In this document: positions 12,204 through 23,439 of the stretch, piece after piece
Layout: every line of letters begins with the position of its first letter
Numbering within the stretch: position 1 is the first letter of the stretch
Assembly: GCA_948567375.1 (NCBI GenBank)
Contig: OX419758.1
Location: 60,269,001-60,333,000 of the forward strand
Length of the DNA: 64,000 bases
Source of the DNA: Lunularia cruciata
Taxonomy: Eukaryota; Streptophyta; Marchantiopsida; Lunulariales; Lunulariaceae
Direction: 5' to 3'
Made by a program: the position numbers and the translations under genes
The notes under the pieces: generated by a model
Database searches by the model: none
What the model was told of the DNA's origin: nothing
Seen by the model: the letters and a program-made list of their open reading frames with translations, nothing else

Positions 12204-13140
12204 TTGGATCTTCAAGTAGGATATCATCAATTGCCGATCATGGAGGAGGATAAGTCCAAGACAACATTTTGGGCTATTGATCCTCATGGCAAGGATGTGT
12301 TATATCAGTCGAGGTTCTTACTATTTGGGTTAAAGAACACTCTTGCTGAGTTCCAAAGGGTCATGGATAGGATCTTATCCAGATTGGATTTTGCTTGGTG
12401 CTATAATGATGAAATTTTAGTCTATAGCATTACAATCAAGGAGCATGAGAGACATTTGTTGGAGGTGTTTGAGAGGTTGAGATCTCATGGACTTGAATTA
12501 CATCCTAGGAAGTGTAGGTTCTTCTCCTAGCAAGTTGAGTATTTGGGTCACACTATCTACTCCGGAGGACTTGATGTTTAGTAGACCAAGGTGGAGGTTA
12601 TTGCATTTATTCCTTGATCTTTGGATGTGAGCAAAGTGCGAGCATTCCTTGGGTTCGCAAACTTCTATCACCGCTATGTTAGAGGATTTAGTGTCATTGT
12701 TAAGTCCTTGACAACCAAGCTTACATAGGAGTGGTGTTGGGGAGATGAGAAAGAGAGCACTTTTGTACTGCTCAAGGAGAGGTTGACATCTGCTCCTATT
12801 ATGAGGAGATTGATCAAAGGAGGACCATTTCAAGTTCACATTGATTGGAGTATGTTGGGGCTTGGAGCAGTGCTCACCCAACATGATGATGTGGAGAAAG
12901 AGTTTGCGGTGGCCTATCCTAGTTGCTCTAACAATTCAACGGAGGTGAAGTATAATTCATATGAGAGAGAGTGCTTGGTAGCAATTTGGGCAGTAATACA
13001 TTTCCAATGTTACCTATTTGGTAGCCTCTTTACTCTCATCACTTATCATCAGCCACTGAAGTGGTTGATGGAGTCTGACAAGATTTCAAGGAAGCTTGCA
13101 CAATGGGCTTTTGGCATGCATCTACCTTTTTCCATATAAT
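12204..13140 (+). pseudogene. Gypsy A reverse transcriptase and RNase H
   Basis: The RT core reads MDLQVGYHQLPI, PFGL-type LLFGLKNTLAEFQRVM and, at the active site, CYNDEILVYS where the family has Y-[IV]-D-D; the second aspartate is lost. From 12,783 the RNase H follows: VHIDWSMLGLGAVLTQ, KYNSYERECLVAIWA, HQPLKWLMESDK. The domain order RT then RNase H is normal for Ty3/Gypsy. In-frame stops near 12,530 and 12,580 separate the two. Non-functional. Confidence 0.9.
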
Positions 13141-13329
13141 TTTTGAGATGTTTGTGGTATCTCTCTCAACGCATACAAAAGGAGTTATTGAGGTCACAGA
13201 TCCAGAGAGTGGAGATAGACATTCAGCAAGACATTCATGATGATGTCTTAGTGATGGACTATCTTTGCACTGGTGTTGTAGGTGGCACAGTTGGGGCCAA
13301 GGAGAGAGACCATATCCTTTGGTGAGCTA

Positions 13330-13755
13330 GGTGATTCAGATTGGTGGAAGAAACCTTTTGTATGTATGGGAAGATGGTAGAGTGAGAGTAGTACGACTTC
13401 CATCATAGAGACCACAATTGGTCCGTCATGCTCATGAGGAGCTAGGACATTTTGGAGTAAAGTATACGTATAGCTTACTCCAGAGTCATTATTGGTACCA
13501 CGGTATGCAAACCAATGTACAATAGTTTGTTGCAAGATGTGTAGTTGTGATTGAGTTAGAGCATTATTTAATGCTCCTACACCACAATTGCACCCATTAC
13601 CTATCATGGGATTGGATTACTATTGGAGTTTGGACTTTGTTGGACCTTTACCATTGATTATGAGACATCATTGGTATGTTTTGGTGATGGTGGAGCACTT
13701 CTCCAAGTGGATTGAGTTGGTGGCAATTCATGACAAGTCCAATGAAAGGACGGTG
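13330..13755 (+). pseudogene. Gypsy A integrase, first part
   Basis: Reads RHAHEELGHFGVKYTYSLL (zinc-binding H-H side), QTNVQ-FVARCVV, then the catalytic core start MGLDYYWSLDFVGPLP and VMVEHFSKWIELVAI. The D of SLDFVGPL is the first catalytic aspartate. The frame is cut after SNERTV by the insertion that begins at 13,755. Confidence 0.85.
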
Positions 13756-14039
13756 TCGTTGGGAAAATAATCTACACATAGTATTGGTGCCATTTGGTGT
13801 GAGTTTTCATGTTAGTGAACTCAAGGGTTTATGTTATGGTGAAACCGGTAGTTGCTTGGTGTTCCTATAAGCTCAAGGACTTTCTCTTGTGTTAAGGAAA
13901 GGAAGAAATTAAGTGGTGGATTTATTTTAATGTTACATAAGCTCAGGGTATTTGGCTTGTCACTTAACCATTGGAGTATTACTAGGGTATTGGGGGTCTC
14001 AAGAATTTTGGGGGAAGATGAAGAAGGGCTGATGAAGGA

Positions 14040-14400
14040 TTTTTTGAAAGGAGGAGTTTGCGGGAGTTGAGTTCTGACAGTGTGAAATTTTGAGAGAAAG
14101 ATGAAGGGCTGAACATAGGGTTTTTTGGGAAACAGTAGAGGAGTTTGCAAAGGAGAAGTTTGCAGGAGTTGAGTTCTGATAGTGTGAAATTTTGAGAGAA
14201 AGATGAAGGACTGAATAGAGGGCTTTGGGGGAAATGACAGTAAGGTTCTTTTGGGAAATGATAGAGGAGTTTTCGAAGGAGAAGTTTGCAGGAATTTTTG
14301 AGAGAAATAGAGGGCTTTTGGGAAATGACAGTAGGGTTCTTTTGGGAAATGACAGAGGAGTTTTTTGAAGGAGAAGTTTGTGGGATTTTGAGAGAAGAGC
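14040..14400 (+). repeat. Purine-rich tandem repeat array
   Basis: Four to five imperfect units repeat the phrases gaggagttt, gaaggagaagtttg, ttttgagagaaa and gggaaatgacag in the same order. The long minus-strand frames across it (13,821-14,659) are by-products of the repeat and purine bias. Confidence 0.75.
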
Positions 14401-15030
14401 AGAGCTGGGAAGCAGGAGTTGAAGGAACAAAGAATTTCCCATGTGAAGTTTTTTGAGACAAGAATGTGAAAGCTTTCAAGAAGGGCAGGAAGTGACTTGT
14501 TTTCAAGAAAGTTATGAGCAGTTTTTTTTTCAAGAGAATGACATAATGAAGAGTTTTCTGGAAATGCCAAAGAAGGAAGTGATTAGTTGCAGGACAAGAA
14601 TAAGGGAGAAGTGGAATGAGAACCTGTTGACTAGAGAACAGACTTGGAGAAAATCTCAAACGGAGCCACGATAGAACGGAGGGCTAAGAATTGTAGGGGT
14701 TAGGATGTAAAACTTGCTTAGTTCTCCTCCTTCGTGTACATGCTTTGCCGTTGAAGATTTTAGACGGTCATTGTATTGTTGGATGCTGCTTAGGTTCCCC
14801 TCAAAAATTTATAACTGCAAGGCTTGGGATTACAATAAATTTGTACTTCCTTGATGAATGTGAATCTTTAGTCCGTGAATAGTATAAATGAGAGGACTCC
14901 AGTCTTAGAACTCTCAGTCTTAGTCGAGCCGCATTTCCAAGACCTGTCACTGACCTGATCATGATTATCTCAACATGGCCATAGACTGTGATTCGTTAGA
15001 GGAATTCTATCACAGCCCATTGAACACAAC

Positions 15031-15324
15031 TTAACATGGACAGACCTTTAACATTAGCGATGAAGCTTGAAGAATATGATTGCGCCAATGAAGCCAATCC
15101 ACGAAGTTGTTAACCATGAGCCTACATTTAGAAAGATCGGGAGCAAGCTGCTCTAGCAAGAAGGACTGCCAGCCGAGCAAGTAGAAAGAGTGTCTGATTA
15201 CAAAGGGCTTTGAACAATTGACAAGCCTAGCAGTCTGAGCGCAAGCAGCCATGTGCATGGCGCACTCCCGAGACCAACCAATCCCCGCGAAAACGGCTTG
15301 CTCGCTCTTGGATCGAGTTCTCAA
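15031..15324 (-). other. 97-codon open frame, possibly captured host sequence
   Basis: A minus-strand frame free of stops, with higher GC than its surroundings, contains ACAQTARLVNCSKPFVIRH and LLEQLAPDLSKCRLMVNNF. It starts at a TTG codon rather than ATG, so if real it is an exon fragment. I do not recognise the family. It sits between the family E insertion and the resumed integrase. It may be captured gene sequence carried in by the insertion, or chance. Confidence 0.3.
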
Positions 15325-15327
15325 TCA

Positions 15328-16050
15328 TTTTGGTGCACTAGTTGAGGTTTTGACTGATTAAGATATAGCTTTCTTGGGAGAGTTTTAGGTCTTGTGTGAC
15401 AAGGCTTTGATTGATCATCACATTACCTCTCAAGATCACCCTAAGGCAAATAGCTTGGCAGAGAGAGTGGTTCAAACAATGAAGAGAGGATTGCAGAAGT
15501 ATGGTTTGTAGAGAGGCAACTTGGGAGATTGGGATCTCCAATTACCTTGGTTGGCCGTGGGCTATCGGTTTGGCTAGCAAGCCTCCTTAGCATCCTTCTC
15601 TCCTTACTTTCTACTCTATAGATGAGATCTAAATTTACCTACAGCCATTTGTCAAGATGCTATTGTAGTTTTGGACTTGGATGATACAAATGTATGGATG
15701 AGCACATGTTCTCAACGGGCAGAGATCTTTTGGAGAGTGATAGCCTTTGAGAACTTGATGATTGCTCAACATAGGGATACCTTATGCTATGCTACCATTT
15801 GACCAGGAGGTTATAGACCCTCAATCCATTGATTTCATCCAGGTGACAATGTAAATCTATAGTAGATAGCACCAACGCCACTTGATGTTTCCACCAGCCG
15901 TACTATCTTGAGAGTGCATGAGGTTTTGTCATCTAAAGTCCTTGTGTTGGAAGGACATGATGGTGTTGTTTGGAAGGATCATGTGCACAATTGTGCACCA
16001 TGCCACCTCCCCAACATTGATGGATCCAAGCTTGGCACTTGTACAAGCAA
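15328..16050 (+). pseudogene. Gypsy A integrase, second part
   Basis: Continues with FGALVEVLTD (second catalytic aspartate), DHHITSQDHPKANSLAERVVQ (glutamate of the D-D-E triad in the AERVVQ segment), PWLAVGYRFG and FSPYFLLY. Then follow AFENLMIAQHRDTL and the C-terminal GP-Y/F-like part. At 15,908-16,050 it reads RVHEVLSSKVLVLEG, GVVWKDHVHNCAPCHLPN. Several stops interrupt it. Confidence 0.85.
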
Positions 16051-16197
16051 GCTTGAGGTGTATGTTATCTGGTTCTTCTCGGAGTTGCTATTATGTTAGT
16101 GTGTGATAGATATTTGAGAGGATGACATATGGCATGTATGACTCCTCTCCTCATGGAGGTTCATCAGGTACAATGGTTATGTCCTAGATGTACTTGA
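16051..16197 (+). pseudogene. PHD-type zinc finger at C-terminus of Gypsy A polyprotein
   Basis: After the integrase the translation runs LRCMLSGSSRSC, then in a shifted frame CDRYLRG-HMACMTP and, before a TGA stop, VQWLCPRCT. The spacing C..C, C-D, G-[W]-H-x2-C, W-x-C-P-x-C is that of a C4HC3 PHD finger. The expected tryptophan before H is a TGA here and the second cysteine is serine. PHD fingers bind histone H3 tails, so a targeting role for the integrase is a reasonable inference. This copy is dead. Confidence 0.75.
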
Positions 16198-16364
16198 CCT
16201 ATAGCTAGTTCATCCTTTATATGGTTAGATTGCAGATAGGTGACTAATGATGAGGCTCAATAGCACCTGGCCTCTTGATCTTTTGCCCACTATAGGATAT
16301 ACCATATTTGGAGTAGGTGGATATATGGAGTTAAAGGGATCTAACCACCAACTAGGGGGGCAAT

Positions 16365-16910
16365 TGTTGCACTTTAGAGCCCATGTATGACTTATATGTG
16401 AGTCTATAGTGTGACATTTTGACCATGATGTATGTTTTTTAGTGATGTGTATACGCACGATAACTATCACGCCATTTGTAGCTTTGCATCTAGATTGCTT
16501 GGACACTAGAGTAGCAATGATAGTAGTTAAAGGTATTTTGGCAATTACTCATAGACTACTTTCCGACGGTCAGATTTTGTGTTCAGGGTACTGACTACAT
16601 AGTAGGGCCCATTATCACTTGCATTGTTTGCACTATCGGATGTCCCATCAGTGGGACTATTGGGTTGAGACTTAGGTCAAAATCAAGAGTATATGGGAGT
16701 GCAACTCCAAAGAGCTCACTTCTCTATTGTTGAGCCTTTGAGTTCTTGGGTAGAGTGGATAGAAAGCTGATGAGCATCACCTAGAGTCTCTTAGCTAGAG
16801 TGGGGTATGGCTTGATTGTAATCAGTGCATAATTATTGGTAGATTATTGAATGATAGATCAAGTGCTGATCTGATTGAGTGTGATTTGAGTTGTGTGAAC
16901 AAACTAATTA
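16365..16910 (+). repeat. 3' LTR of Gypsy A with preceding polypurine tract
   Basis: Starts TGTTGCAC right after a purine tract (AGGGGGG at 16,354-16,360) that serves as the plus-strand priming site. Length 546 bp, ending AACTAATTA. Homologous to 3496-3942 and 54,650-55,081. Confidence 0.85.
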
Positions 16911-16911
16911 T

Positions 16912-17010
16912 TGTTGCACTTTAGAGTGCATGTATGACTTATGTGTGAGTTGTGCTTTTATAGTATGTTATGTTTACAGTAATGTATGTTGCGTATATGC
17001 ACGATAAAGT
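16912..17010 (+). repeat. Second, truncated LTR start directly after the 3' LTR
   Basis: TGTTGCACTTTAGAG and the next roughly 95 bp repeat the start of the LTR at 16,365 without a spacer apart from one base. The copy breaks off where Copia sequence begins. Confidence 0.75.
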
Positions 17011-17089
17011 CCACTTTGTTGAAGCCATGCTCTCTAAAGTATAAATGCAGAAGACTCTTATAAAGTAACCTTAGATGTATTATCTTTGA

Positions 17090-17780
17090 GTGAAATTCCA
17101 AAGAGGTCAAGAGATGACATGGAAGATTTGAGTGAAAGGCCAAGAAGATCAAAGAGGATGAAAACCTATTGATAAATTTGGCTTTCCTTCTTAGCAACAA
17201 TCCCATTTGATAAAAGGGATATTAGATGAATAGTATATCTATAATGAGATAGATAATGATTTCAAAATACTATAGCAAGCAATATTTACACCACACTATA
17301 ATTAGTGGGAGTTGGCTATAATAGAAAGAAGAAACCTCTTCAGAATAATGATGCATGGGTACTAGCTGATTTATCACAAGTAAAAATACAATTAATTATC
17401 AATGGGTTTTTAGAATCAAACATAAAATTGAAAACAAACTCTTGAAGCAAAAAAGAAAGACTTGTTGCAAAGAGCTTCAATCCAAAAAATATTTGTGGAT
17501 TAAGAAAAACCCTTTTACACCAATGACTAGGTATGGATCTATTTGGATGCTTCTAGCACTTGCTACAAAGAGAAATTGGGAAGTGGAGCAACAAGATGTG
17601 AAGACAACCTTTCTCAATGGAAATTTGAAAGAGACCATCTATATAGATGTTCCCAATGGATAAGGAAAAGTAAAGTATTTGCTTAAGAAAGTCCTATATA
17701 ATCTTAACTAGACTCCTAGAGCATGGTATGAGAAACTAAATGCATACTTGGGTGAGAATTTATCTCCTTATTGCAAAAGG
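17090..17780 (+). pseudogene. Copia reverse transcriptase fragment (plus)
   Basis: Open stretch 17,442-17,663 reads FTPMTRYGSIWMLLALA, WEVEQQDVKTTFLNGNLKE and TIYIDVPNG. This is the Copia RT N-terminal signature with the first catalytic aspartate in QQDVKTTFLNG. Upstream is the linker region with SRDDMEDLSERP. No LTR adjoins. Confidence 0.85.
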
Positions 17781-17799
17781 ATATCTTTCCACGTAGTTG

Positions 17800-18680
17800 C
17801 CCTACTTCCTAATCTCTCTCTATAGCAAGTGCTAGAAGCATTCAAATAGATCCATAATTGACCATAGGTGCAAAAATTCTATTTAATCCACCAATGCGTT
17901 TTGGTTGACATCTTTTGCAACAAGTCTTGCTTTATATATCAAGATCATTTTAAATTCCATGTTTAATATTAAATATCCATTAAAAACCAATTTTTATTTC
18001 ACTTGGTATTAAATCAACTAAGGTCAATGTACTATTGGTCTAAAGAGACTTCTTTCTTTATATTATAACCAACTCCTAATGATTCCAATTTGGTCTAAGC
18101 ATCACTTGTTATAATGTCTTATAATCATTATCTATCTCATTGAAGATGTGAACTTTATTGATATCATTTCTATCAAGTAAGACTATTGCTTATAAAGAAA
18201 ATTAAGTCAATTAATAAAATTTCTCACCCTCTTTGATTTGTTTGGCTCTTCACTCCAGACGTTCCATGTCATCTCTTGAGTTTTTGAGATTTCAATCAAG
18301 GATTCTACATCTAAGGTTACCTTCTAAGAATCTTCTCTTTTTGTAGTCTTGAGGTCAAAAACCAACACTTGCTTTGGATGCTTCTTGTACACCTTTAAAG
18401 TCTCTTTAGATGAATCTTCAAGTTCAAGTAAGGATTTTTCTTCTGAAGAATCAAGCCTATAGCTTGGAAAGATAAATTGTTCAGTTTGAATAACTTGTTT
18501 ATGTACTTCATCATTTTTTTCTCTCCAAGTTCTCCATTCATCAAAGAGAACATCCTAACTTTTAACAATCTTTTTAGTCTTGGTATTGAAAAGGAAATAC
18601 CTTGTCAAACTCTCTTCATAACCTTCAAAGATCAACCTTTTTGCTTTCTTGGTGAACTTTCTCCTTTGCTCTTTAGAGAT
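17800..18680 (-). pseudogene. Copia integrase-RT fragment (minus, inverted to the previous one)
   Basis: On the minus strand 18,680-18,300 reads KRLIFEGYEESLTRYFLF, then DVLFDEWRTW, the post-integrase part of Copia pol. 18,300-17,815 is the reverse complement of linker and RT sequence seen at 17,090-17,690. The two fragments thus form an imperfect inverted repeat about a centre near 17,790. Confidence 0.8.
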
Positions 18681-18689
18681 TTAGGTAGA

Positions 18690-19400
18690 TATGAGAAAAA
18701 GCCATTATAGGAACCTGTGATCCCAAACTCATTAAATGCATATGATGGGTAACCAAGATATACTTTATTGATAGTGATAGATAGTGATAGATCCATAAAG
18801 TAGAATGCATAAAATGTAACTAGAAGCAAAGGCATAATTGGAACAAATCTAGAACAACATATATCTAAATGACGAATAAAATTTTTGATAATAGTTATTC
18901 AAAAAATGAAAGAAATATAAAAAAATTGTGTAATTGATCACGAGTAAGCAATGAATGAACAAAGAAAATTAAACTATAGCTTGGAGTTGGGTAGGAACAT
19001 TGGATATGAAAAGCAAGGTTATGAACCATGAAGAAGTCAAAGAGGGAGGGAAAAATAATAGGGAGGGACTTAGTTGTGGAATGGGGGAGTGGAAGAATGC
19101 ATGAGCATAGTGAATGGTGTTTATATAGGGATATATCAAAGTGTAACAATGTAACAAGAGCAAAGCAAAAGAGGACATGATACATAAGATATTGCAACAA
19201 GTGCTATAGATGCTTGAGTCTTGGAATGCTAAAAAAATAAGGGCAGCAGAAGTATGGCAGGTGGCCACAGTAAACCTCCACAAAAACAAATACAACTTCA
19301 TCAATGCTTCATGTAGTGTTGCAAGTAGTTGAGCAAGTGTTGATACTCCTCATATCAAGCTCAAAATTCATGAGTGCCAAGGCAAACTTGGTTGCTCCTC
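18690..19400 (-). repeat. Penelope terminal repeat (pLTR), copy A
   Basis: Shares a string of ordered phrases with 31,065-31,850 and, reversed, 47,565-48,370: AAGCCATT/GTT, ACTCAT, TGCATATGAT, gaatgcat, gagttgggtaggaacac/t, caagtg/cgctat, gcttgagtc and gtaaacctccacaaaaac. The longest form is about 0.75 kb. Confidence 0.8.
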
Positions 19401-20409
19401 CTAAGAACCACTCAAAAGAAGTGAGAATATTGAGAGAAGAACGTGCTAAAATGTGTGTCATCTAAAAATCTAGCATCTATCATAAAATGCTAGCATGTGG
19501 AAAGAAGAAGCAAGCATAAGTGTAGACTATGATATCTAAAGTCTCTCTATGTGCTTGTTGGTAACTAGAAACAACTCAATCTCTTGCCTTATTCTCTCCA
19601 TGCGGGACAAAAAACCAAGAAACAATAATCTATCCACCTTCAAAAAAACATTAGTTCCTCTATAAACAATAGGATACAAAAAATCTCTCAATCATCTTGT
19701 ATAAACCTAGATCTCTCATTTGCCTTACAGAATCCTAGCTCCAATCCTTCATTCTTGTGGAAGGCTAGATCCAATCCTTCCTAAACACCCTAGATTATAA
19801 TATATTTTAGGTGATGTTTCTTGTGCCTCACTTATGGGTTTAAGGATAAATGAGTAATTGCAAAAGTCTCAACCGCATAATGAGGAGCAAACAAGAAAGA
19901 AATGAGTGAACATGAGTAAGAGGAGGAAAGGAATCAAGAGATACCTAATGGATCCCTAAAATCACAAAACATCAATTAGTAAAGACAAAATCACAAACAT
20001 CAATTAGTAAAGACAAAATCCAAGACACAACAAAGTAAAGTTGTAAAGAAAAGGTTTCTTAGTAATTCAAGAGTGGAGAAAAAACCATCACTGGTGGGAG
20101 GGAAGGGGTGATCCAACTCAAACCTGAAAGCAAAGGTGAAGAGTAAGAAGGAAATAATAGAGGATCAAGGAAGAGCATGAAAGGACATAAAGCAACATAA
20201 GAAAGAACAAAGAAAAGATGCAATATCTACTTTGGATGAAGTGATAAAGAAGGTGGGCCTATGTATCTATGAGAAAACACTCAATGACCATATGGTAATA
20301 AACTATATTTCAAATAGTGGTAGACTATATTTATTCAGGTCTAGAAATCAAGTAGAATACAAGTACAGCTTCATGGTTTGCAAGCCTATAGGAGAAACTA
20401 TTGGTGGGC
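19401..20409 (-). other. Penelope copy 1, region after the reverse transcriptase
   Basis: No protein domain is visible. This is where an endonuclease and 3' untranslated sequence would lie. Short direct repeats such as atcacaaacatcaattagtaaagac (19,958-20,015) are present. Confidence 0.4.
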
Positions 20410-21527
20410 TCAAATAGGAGCTCCTTGCTTGGTAGAAAGAAAAAAGGTTTTCAAATCTTTGTAGATGCTAAGGCCATGATAACTATGGATATTTTCTTCT
20501 TTTTGAATAATAAAGCAAGACTTTCTCCAAATGAGGCAAGGAGGGTAATTTGTGGAGACAAAGTTATTTATTAGTTTCCTACAAGCTAAAAAGTATGCCT
20601 TTTTTGAATTACATACTTGTTTGTATCTCACACACTCCAATTTTATAATCCTTAATTTACATTGGGAAGAAATGTTTGAAAGAACATGAGGTAATAAGAT
20701 TGTCTTGGTGTGAGAAAAATAAGGTAGCTCTTTCTTCTCATACATAGAGATAAAGATATTGAAGTCATCTTGGATAATGCAAAAGTTGAGATAATCACAA
20801 TGAGTGCCAACATGAATTTGTACCAACTCACAAGAAAGCTTGGGATAAATCCTACCACCTCTAGCAAAGTCATCCTTAAACATGAACTTCATGAAGTTAT
20901 CAAGTCCAGAGCCCACACAAAGAAGATCATCTATATATCTATAAACTTGGGCTAGGTTGTGCAATAGTGCAACATCATTTGCATCCAACAATCTACGAAT
21001 GAATTCAAGTTATAGGTGAAGAGTTAAAGGTTAGCCACAAAGAATGCACAAGGTGTCACCATAGGAATCCCAATATCTTGTTGGAAGAGTTGATTCTCAA
21101 AAGTGATGTAGAGGTTATTAAAAGGAAAAGCATCCATTGGATGAGAAATTCCTCATCAACAACCATGAATTTGAGATGTTTTGCCAAAAGAAAGATATTG
21201 TTTCTTTTTTTGAGCTATCTATATTTGAAGTAAAGTGTGGAGGTCTGGAATAGCAATATTGTTTCCGTATTCATAGTGAACCTAAAATGGAGAATTGATC
21301 TTATGAGTGGAAAACCTTATTTTGAGATTGTGGAGGTGAATCTTTGTATAAAGGGTAGTGAAATCAAAACTTTGAAAAAGAACTTTTTCTAAAGTAGTAG
21401 GAATCTTCCACAAACCAATGTTAGGAGTAGAGGATCTTGTCTTGCATAATCTTTGCACCTTCTCAAGTAAAATAGAAACTCTAGAAGAGTCATTCAAGAT
21501 CCAACTAGAGTCAATAATCAGTCCCAC
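20410..21527 (-). pseudogene. Penelope-type reverse transcriptase
   Basis: From high to low coordinate: QSFDFTTLYTKIHLHNLKI (the DFTTLYTxI block with the first catalytic aspartate, near 21,375), QLFQQDIGIPM-TPCAFFVANL (about 21,090), and YRYIDDLLCVGSG (about 20,940) with the catalytic DD intact. DF-TLYTNIP, GIPMGT-CAP and RYIDD together are diagnostic of Penelope RTs and separate them from LTR and LINE RTs. The last 193 codons (20,991-20,410) are open. Frameshifts and stops interrupt 21,000-21,300. Confidence 0.9.
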
Positions 21528-21849
21528 TCATAAAAATTTATTCCTCTAGAGGTCATTCATAGAGGGAAGCAACACTTTGAAGAAGGAACTCAACTAGCAA
21601 GAAATTTCTAACAAGGAAGTAGAATTATTTTGCAGCAATAAACCTAAGAACAATTGGAGACTTATGGAATTTCCAAGGAGTTTCTCAGAATACTTGGAGA
21701 TGCAAATCCTTGCGAGGTAATGAAGGTATGGTGAGAAAGTAAAAGCTAAGTTTGTAGAATCAATGACTATTTATAGATAGTTGAAGGAGAATGGAGTTTT
21801 TTGAATAACGTTTGAACATAAAATTATCTATAAAAAATTAAAAAAATTG

Positions 21850-22930
21850 TTAGGACACTTGTCCATATAAGTGATAAATGAAATAGGACTTGGAATGAGA
21901 AAGAAGTTTTCTATGATCATGGGAGAAGAAGATTGGATCAACTATATTGAAATCATCCCAATGGGGAAGATTGAGTAAAAGTTTGACTTTTTGTAGAAGG
22001 TGACTTTCCATTGGTAAAAAATATCTTTTGTGCCCAAAATAGATTCTTGAGAAAAAGCAAAGTTGCATATGCAAGTTTGTATAGCAAAGAAAGTAGAAGA
22101 GGAAGACATGGGCAAAAGATGAAACTTGGGTCCTCTCAAGAAGAGAAGTGATATTTTGGTGGAAGGTAAGATCTAGCAAATCTGTAATGACATGTTCATG
22201 TGAAGGGCTAATGAAACTTGGATGGTGAAGACAATTGCAACGAGAAGAAAAGATTTGATTACTAACATGATAGTGAAGCAAAGTTAAAGAGTAATTGGCC
22301 AAGTATTTAACCATACTTAAAGGCAACTATGGGGATAATGAATGGAATACTTGGAGGTGAAGCTGCTAAGACTTCTTGATCACGTAGCAAGGATTGTAAT
22401 CAAGCTTTGTTTATCTCCATAGAGATAAAAAAGAAGATGATGAAGATTGAAAAAATGTCTAGAATGGGTCTATTATTCAAGAAGCATGGAGAGAGAAAGA
22501 GCAAAAGATGATTTATAAGTGTATTGATGTCCAACTCATTCTTGAGTAAAAAGATGAAGAAGTTGTTTTAAGGACATGGATAATTTGCAAGAAATTATAA
22601 ATTTAAAATGGCCAAGAAAGGAATCAAAGAGGGTCTCAAAGTCAAGCATAATGAAGAGATAAGAAATTCATTGGAGGTACTCACTATATGCATATCTTCT
22701 TGGATTGGGAAAGTTTTCATAGGGGGTGTGGAGAGAGGAGAATGATCCCAAGTAGAAGAAACAAAAGGTGTGATAGGTGAGAGGAAAAGGTTTGTTTTGT
22801 ATTTACTTGCTTTGGAAGTGGTGATAAGATACTTGTCCATAAACATTGTACCCTCAAGGAGCCCAACAGTTGAGGAGACGGATCCAAAAAAGCTCCTTAA
22901 TATTGGCAAAATCTCTGAAATGAGCAATTG
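21850..22930 (-). pseudogene. N-terminal part of the Penelope polyprotein
   Basis: Two open stretches (22,326-21,850; 22,927-22,595) precede the RT on the same strand with the same codon character. They read as parts of one degraded polyprotein; LLDLTFHQNITSLLER is typical in feel, but I can name no domain. Confidence 0.5.
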
Positions 22931-23439
22931 GATGCATTTTCACTATATGAAACAATTGGAAGCCGTAGAACCCAAATTTGGCCATTGTTGCCATCAAGGG
23001 AGTAAATTAGAAGGCAAAAGGACATAGAACAATGAGAGATTATCCCATACAGTAGTTTTGTTGGAGTATTCAAAAAGCTAAATCTGCCATTTGTCCCATA
23101 TAGCATTTTCCATTTTGCAAATAATAAATGAAATATAATGTGCAAAGGATTATTTGAGATTCTTCCTATATGGAAGTATCTCAAAGCCTTAATTGTTGCA
23201 AAATAGGATCAATTTTGTAGAAAAATAATTGGTGAGCAAACATGTCTTATTCATGAACCAATCTATTTTGCTTGGAGGGAAGGAGAAAGTATGCATTAGG
23301 TTAACTACAAAGATGCGTTTGACAGATTTATTTCCAAACATAGAAGTCTCCATATTTGGAGTATAGAATAGGTAATGTATAGGCAAAAGAGAGATGGGTA
23401 AAGCTATAAACCTAAGGAAGGAATAGGAATCTACCTAGC

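Larger units (their letters stand above)
13755..15327 (+). mobile_element. Insertion within integrase (family E LTR element or composite)
   Basis: Begins TGTCGTTGGGAAAATAATC, matching the inverted copy at 10,187. The integrase reading resumes at about 15,328 with FGALVEVLTD, so roughly 1.57 kb was inserted and a few codons were lost. It contains a purine-rich tandem array (14,040-14,400) and, at its right end, a segment of different composition with a 97-codon minus-strand frame. No target duplication could be read. Confidence 0.6.
3496..16910 (+). mobile_element. Ty3/Gypsy element A, degenerate, with nested insertions
   Basis: LTRs at 3496-3942 (5', truncated at its start) and 16,365-16,910 (3') share long colinear sequence. 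Between them, in Gypsy order, lie a gag-like region, reverse transcriptase, RNase H, integrase and a PHD-type finger. Many stops and frameshifts show it is dead. Insertions interrupt it: an LTR-family copy on the minus strand (about 8560-10,187), a solo LTR (10,277-11,016) and an insert in the integrase (about 13,755-15,327). A related LTR plus leader recurs at 54.65-55.7 kb. Confidence 0.85.

Noticed and set aside
13821-14659. Three overlapping minus-strand frames of 147-249 codons
   Set aside because: They are read through a purine-rich tandem repeat and are rich in Phe/Ser/Leu/Pro in every frame, as expected from composition bias.
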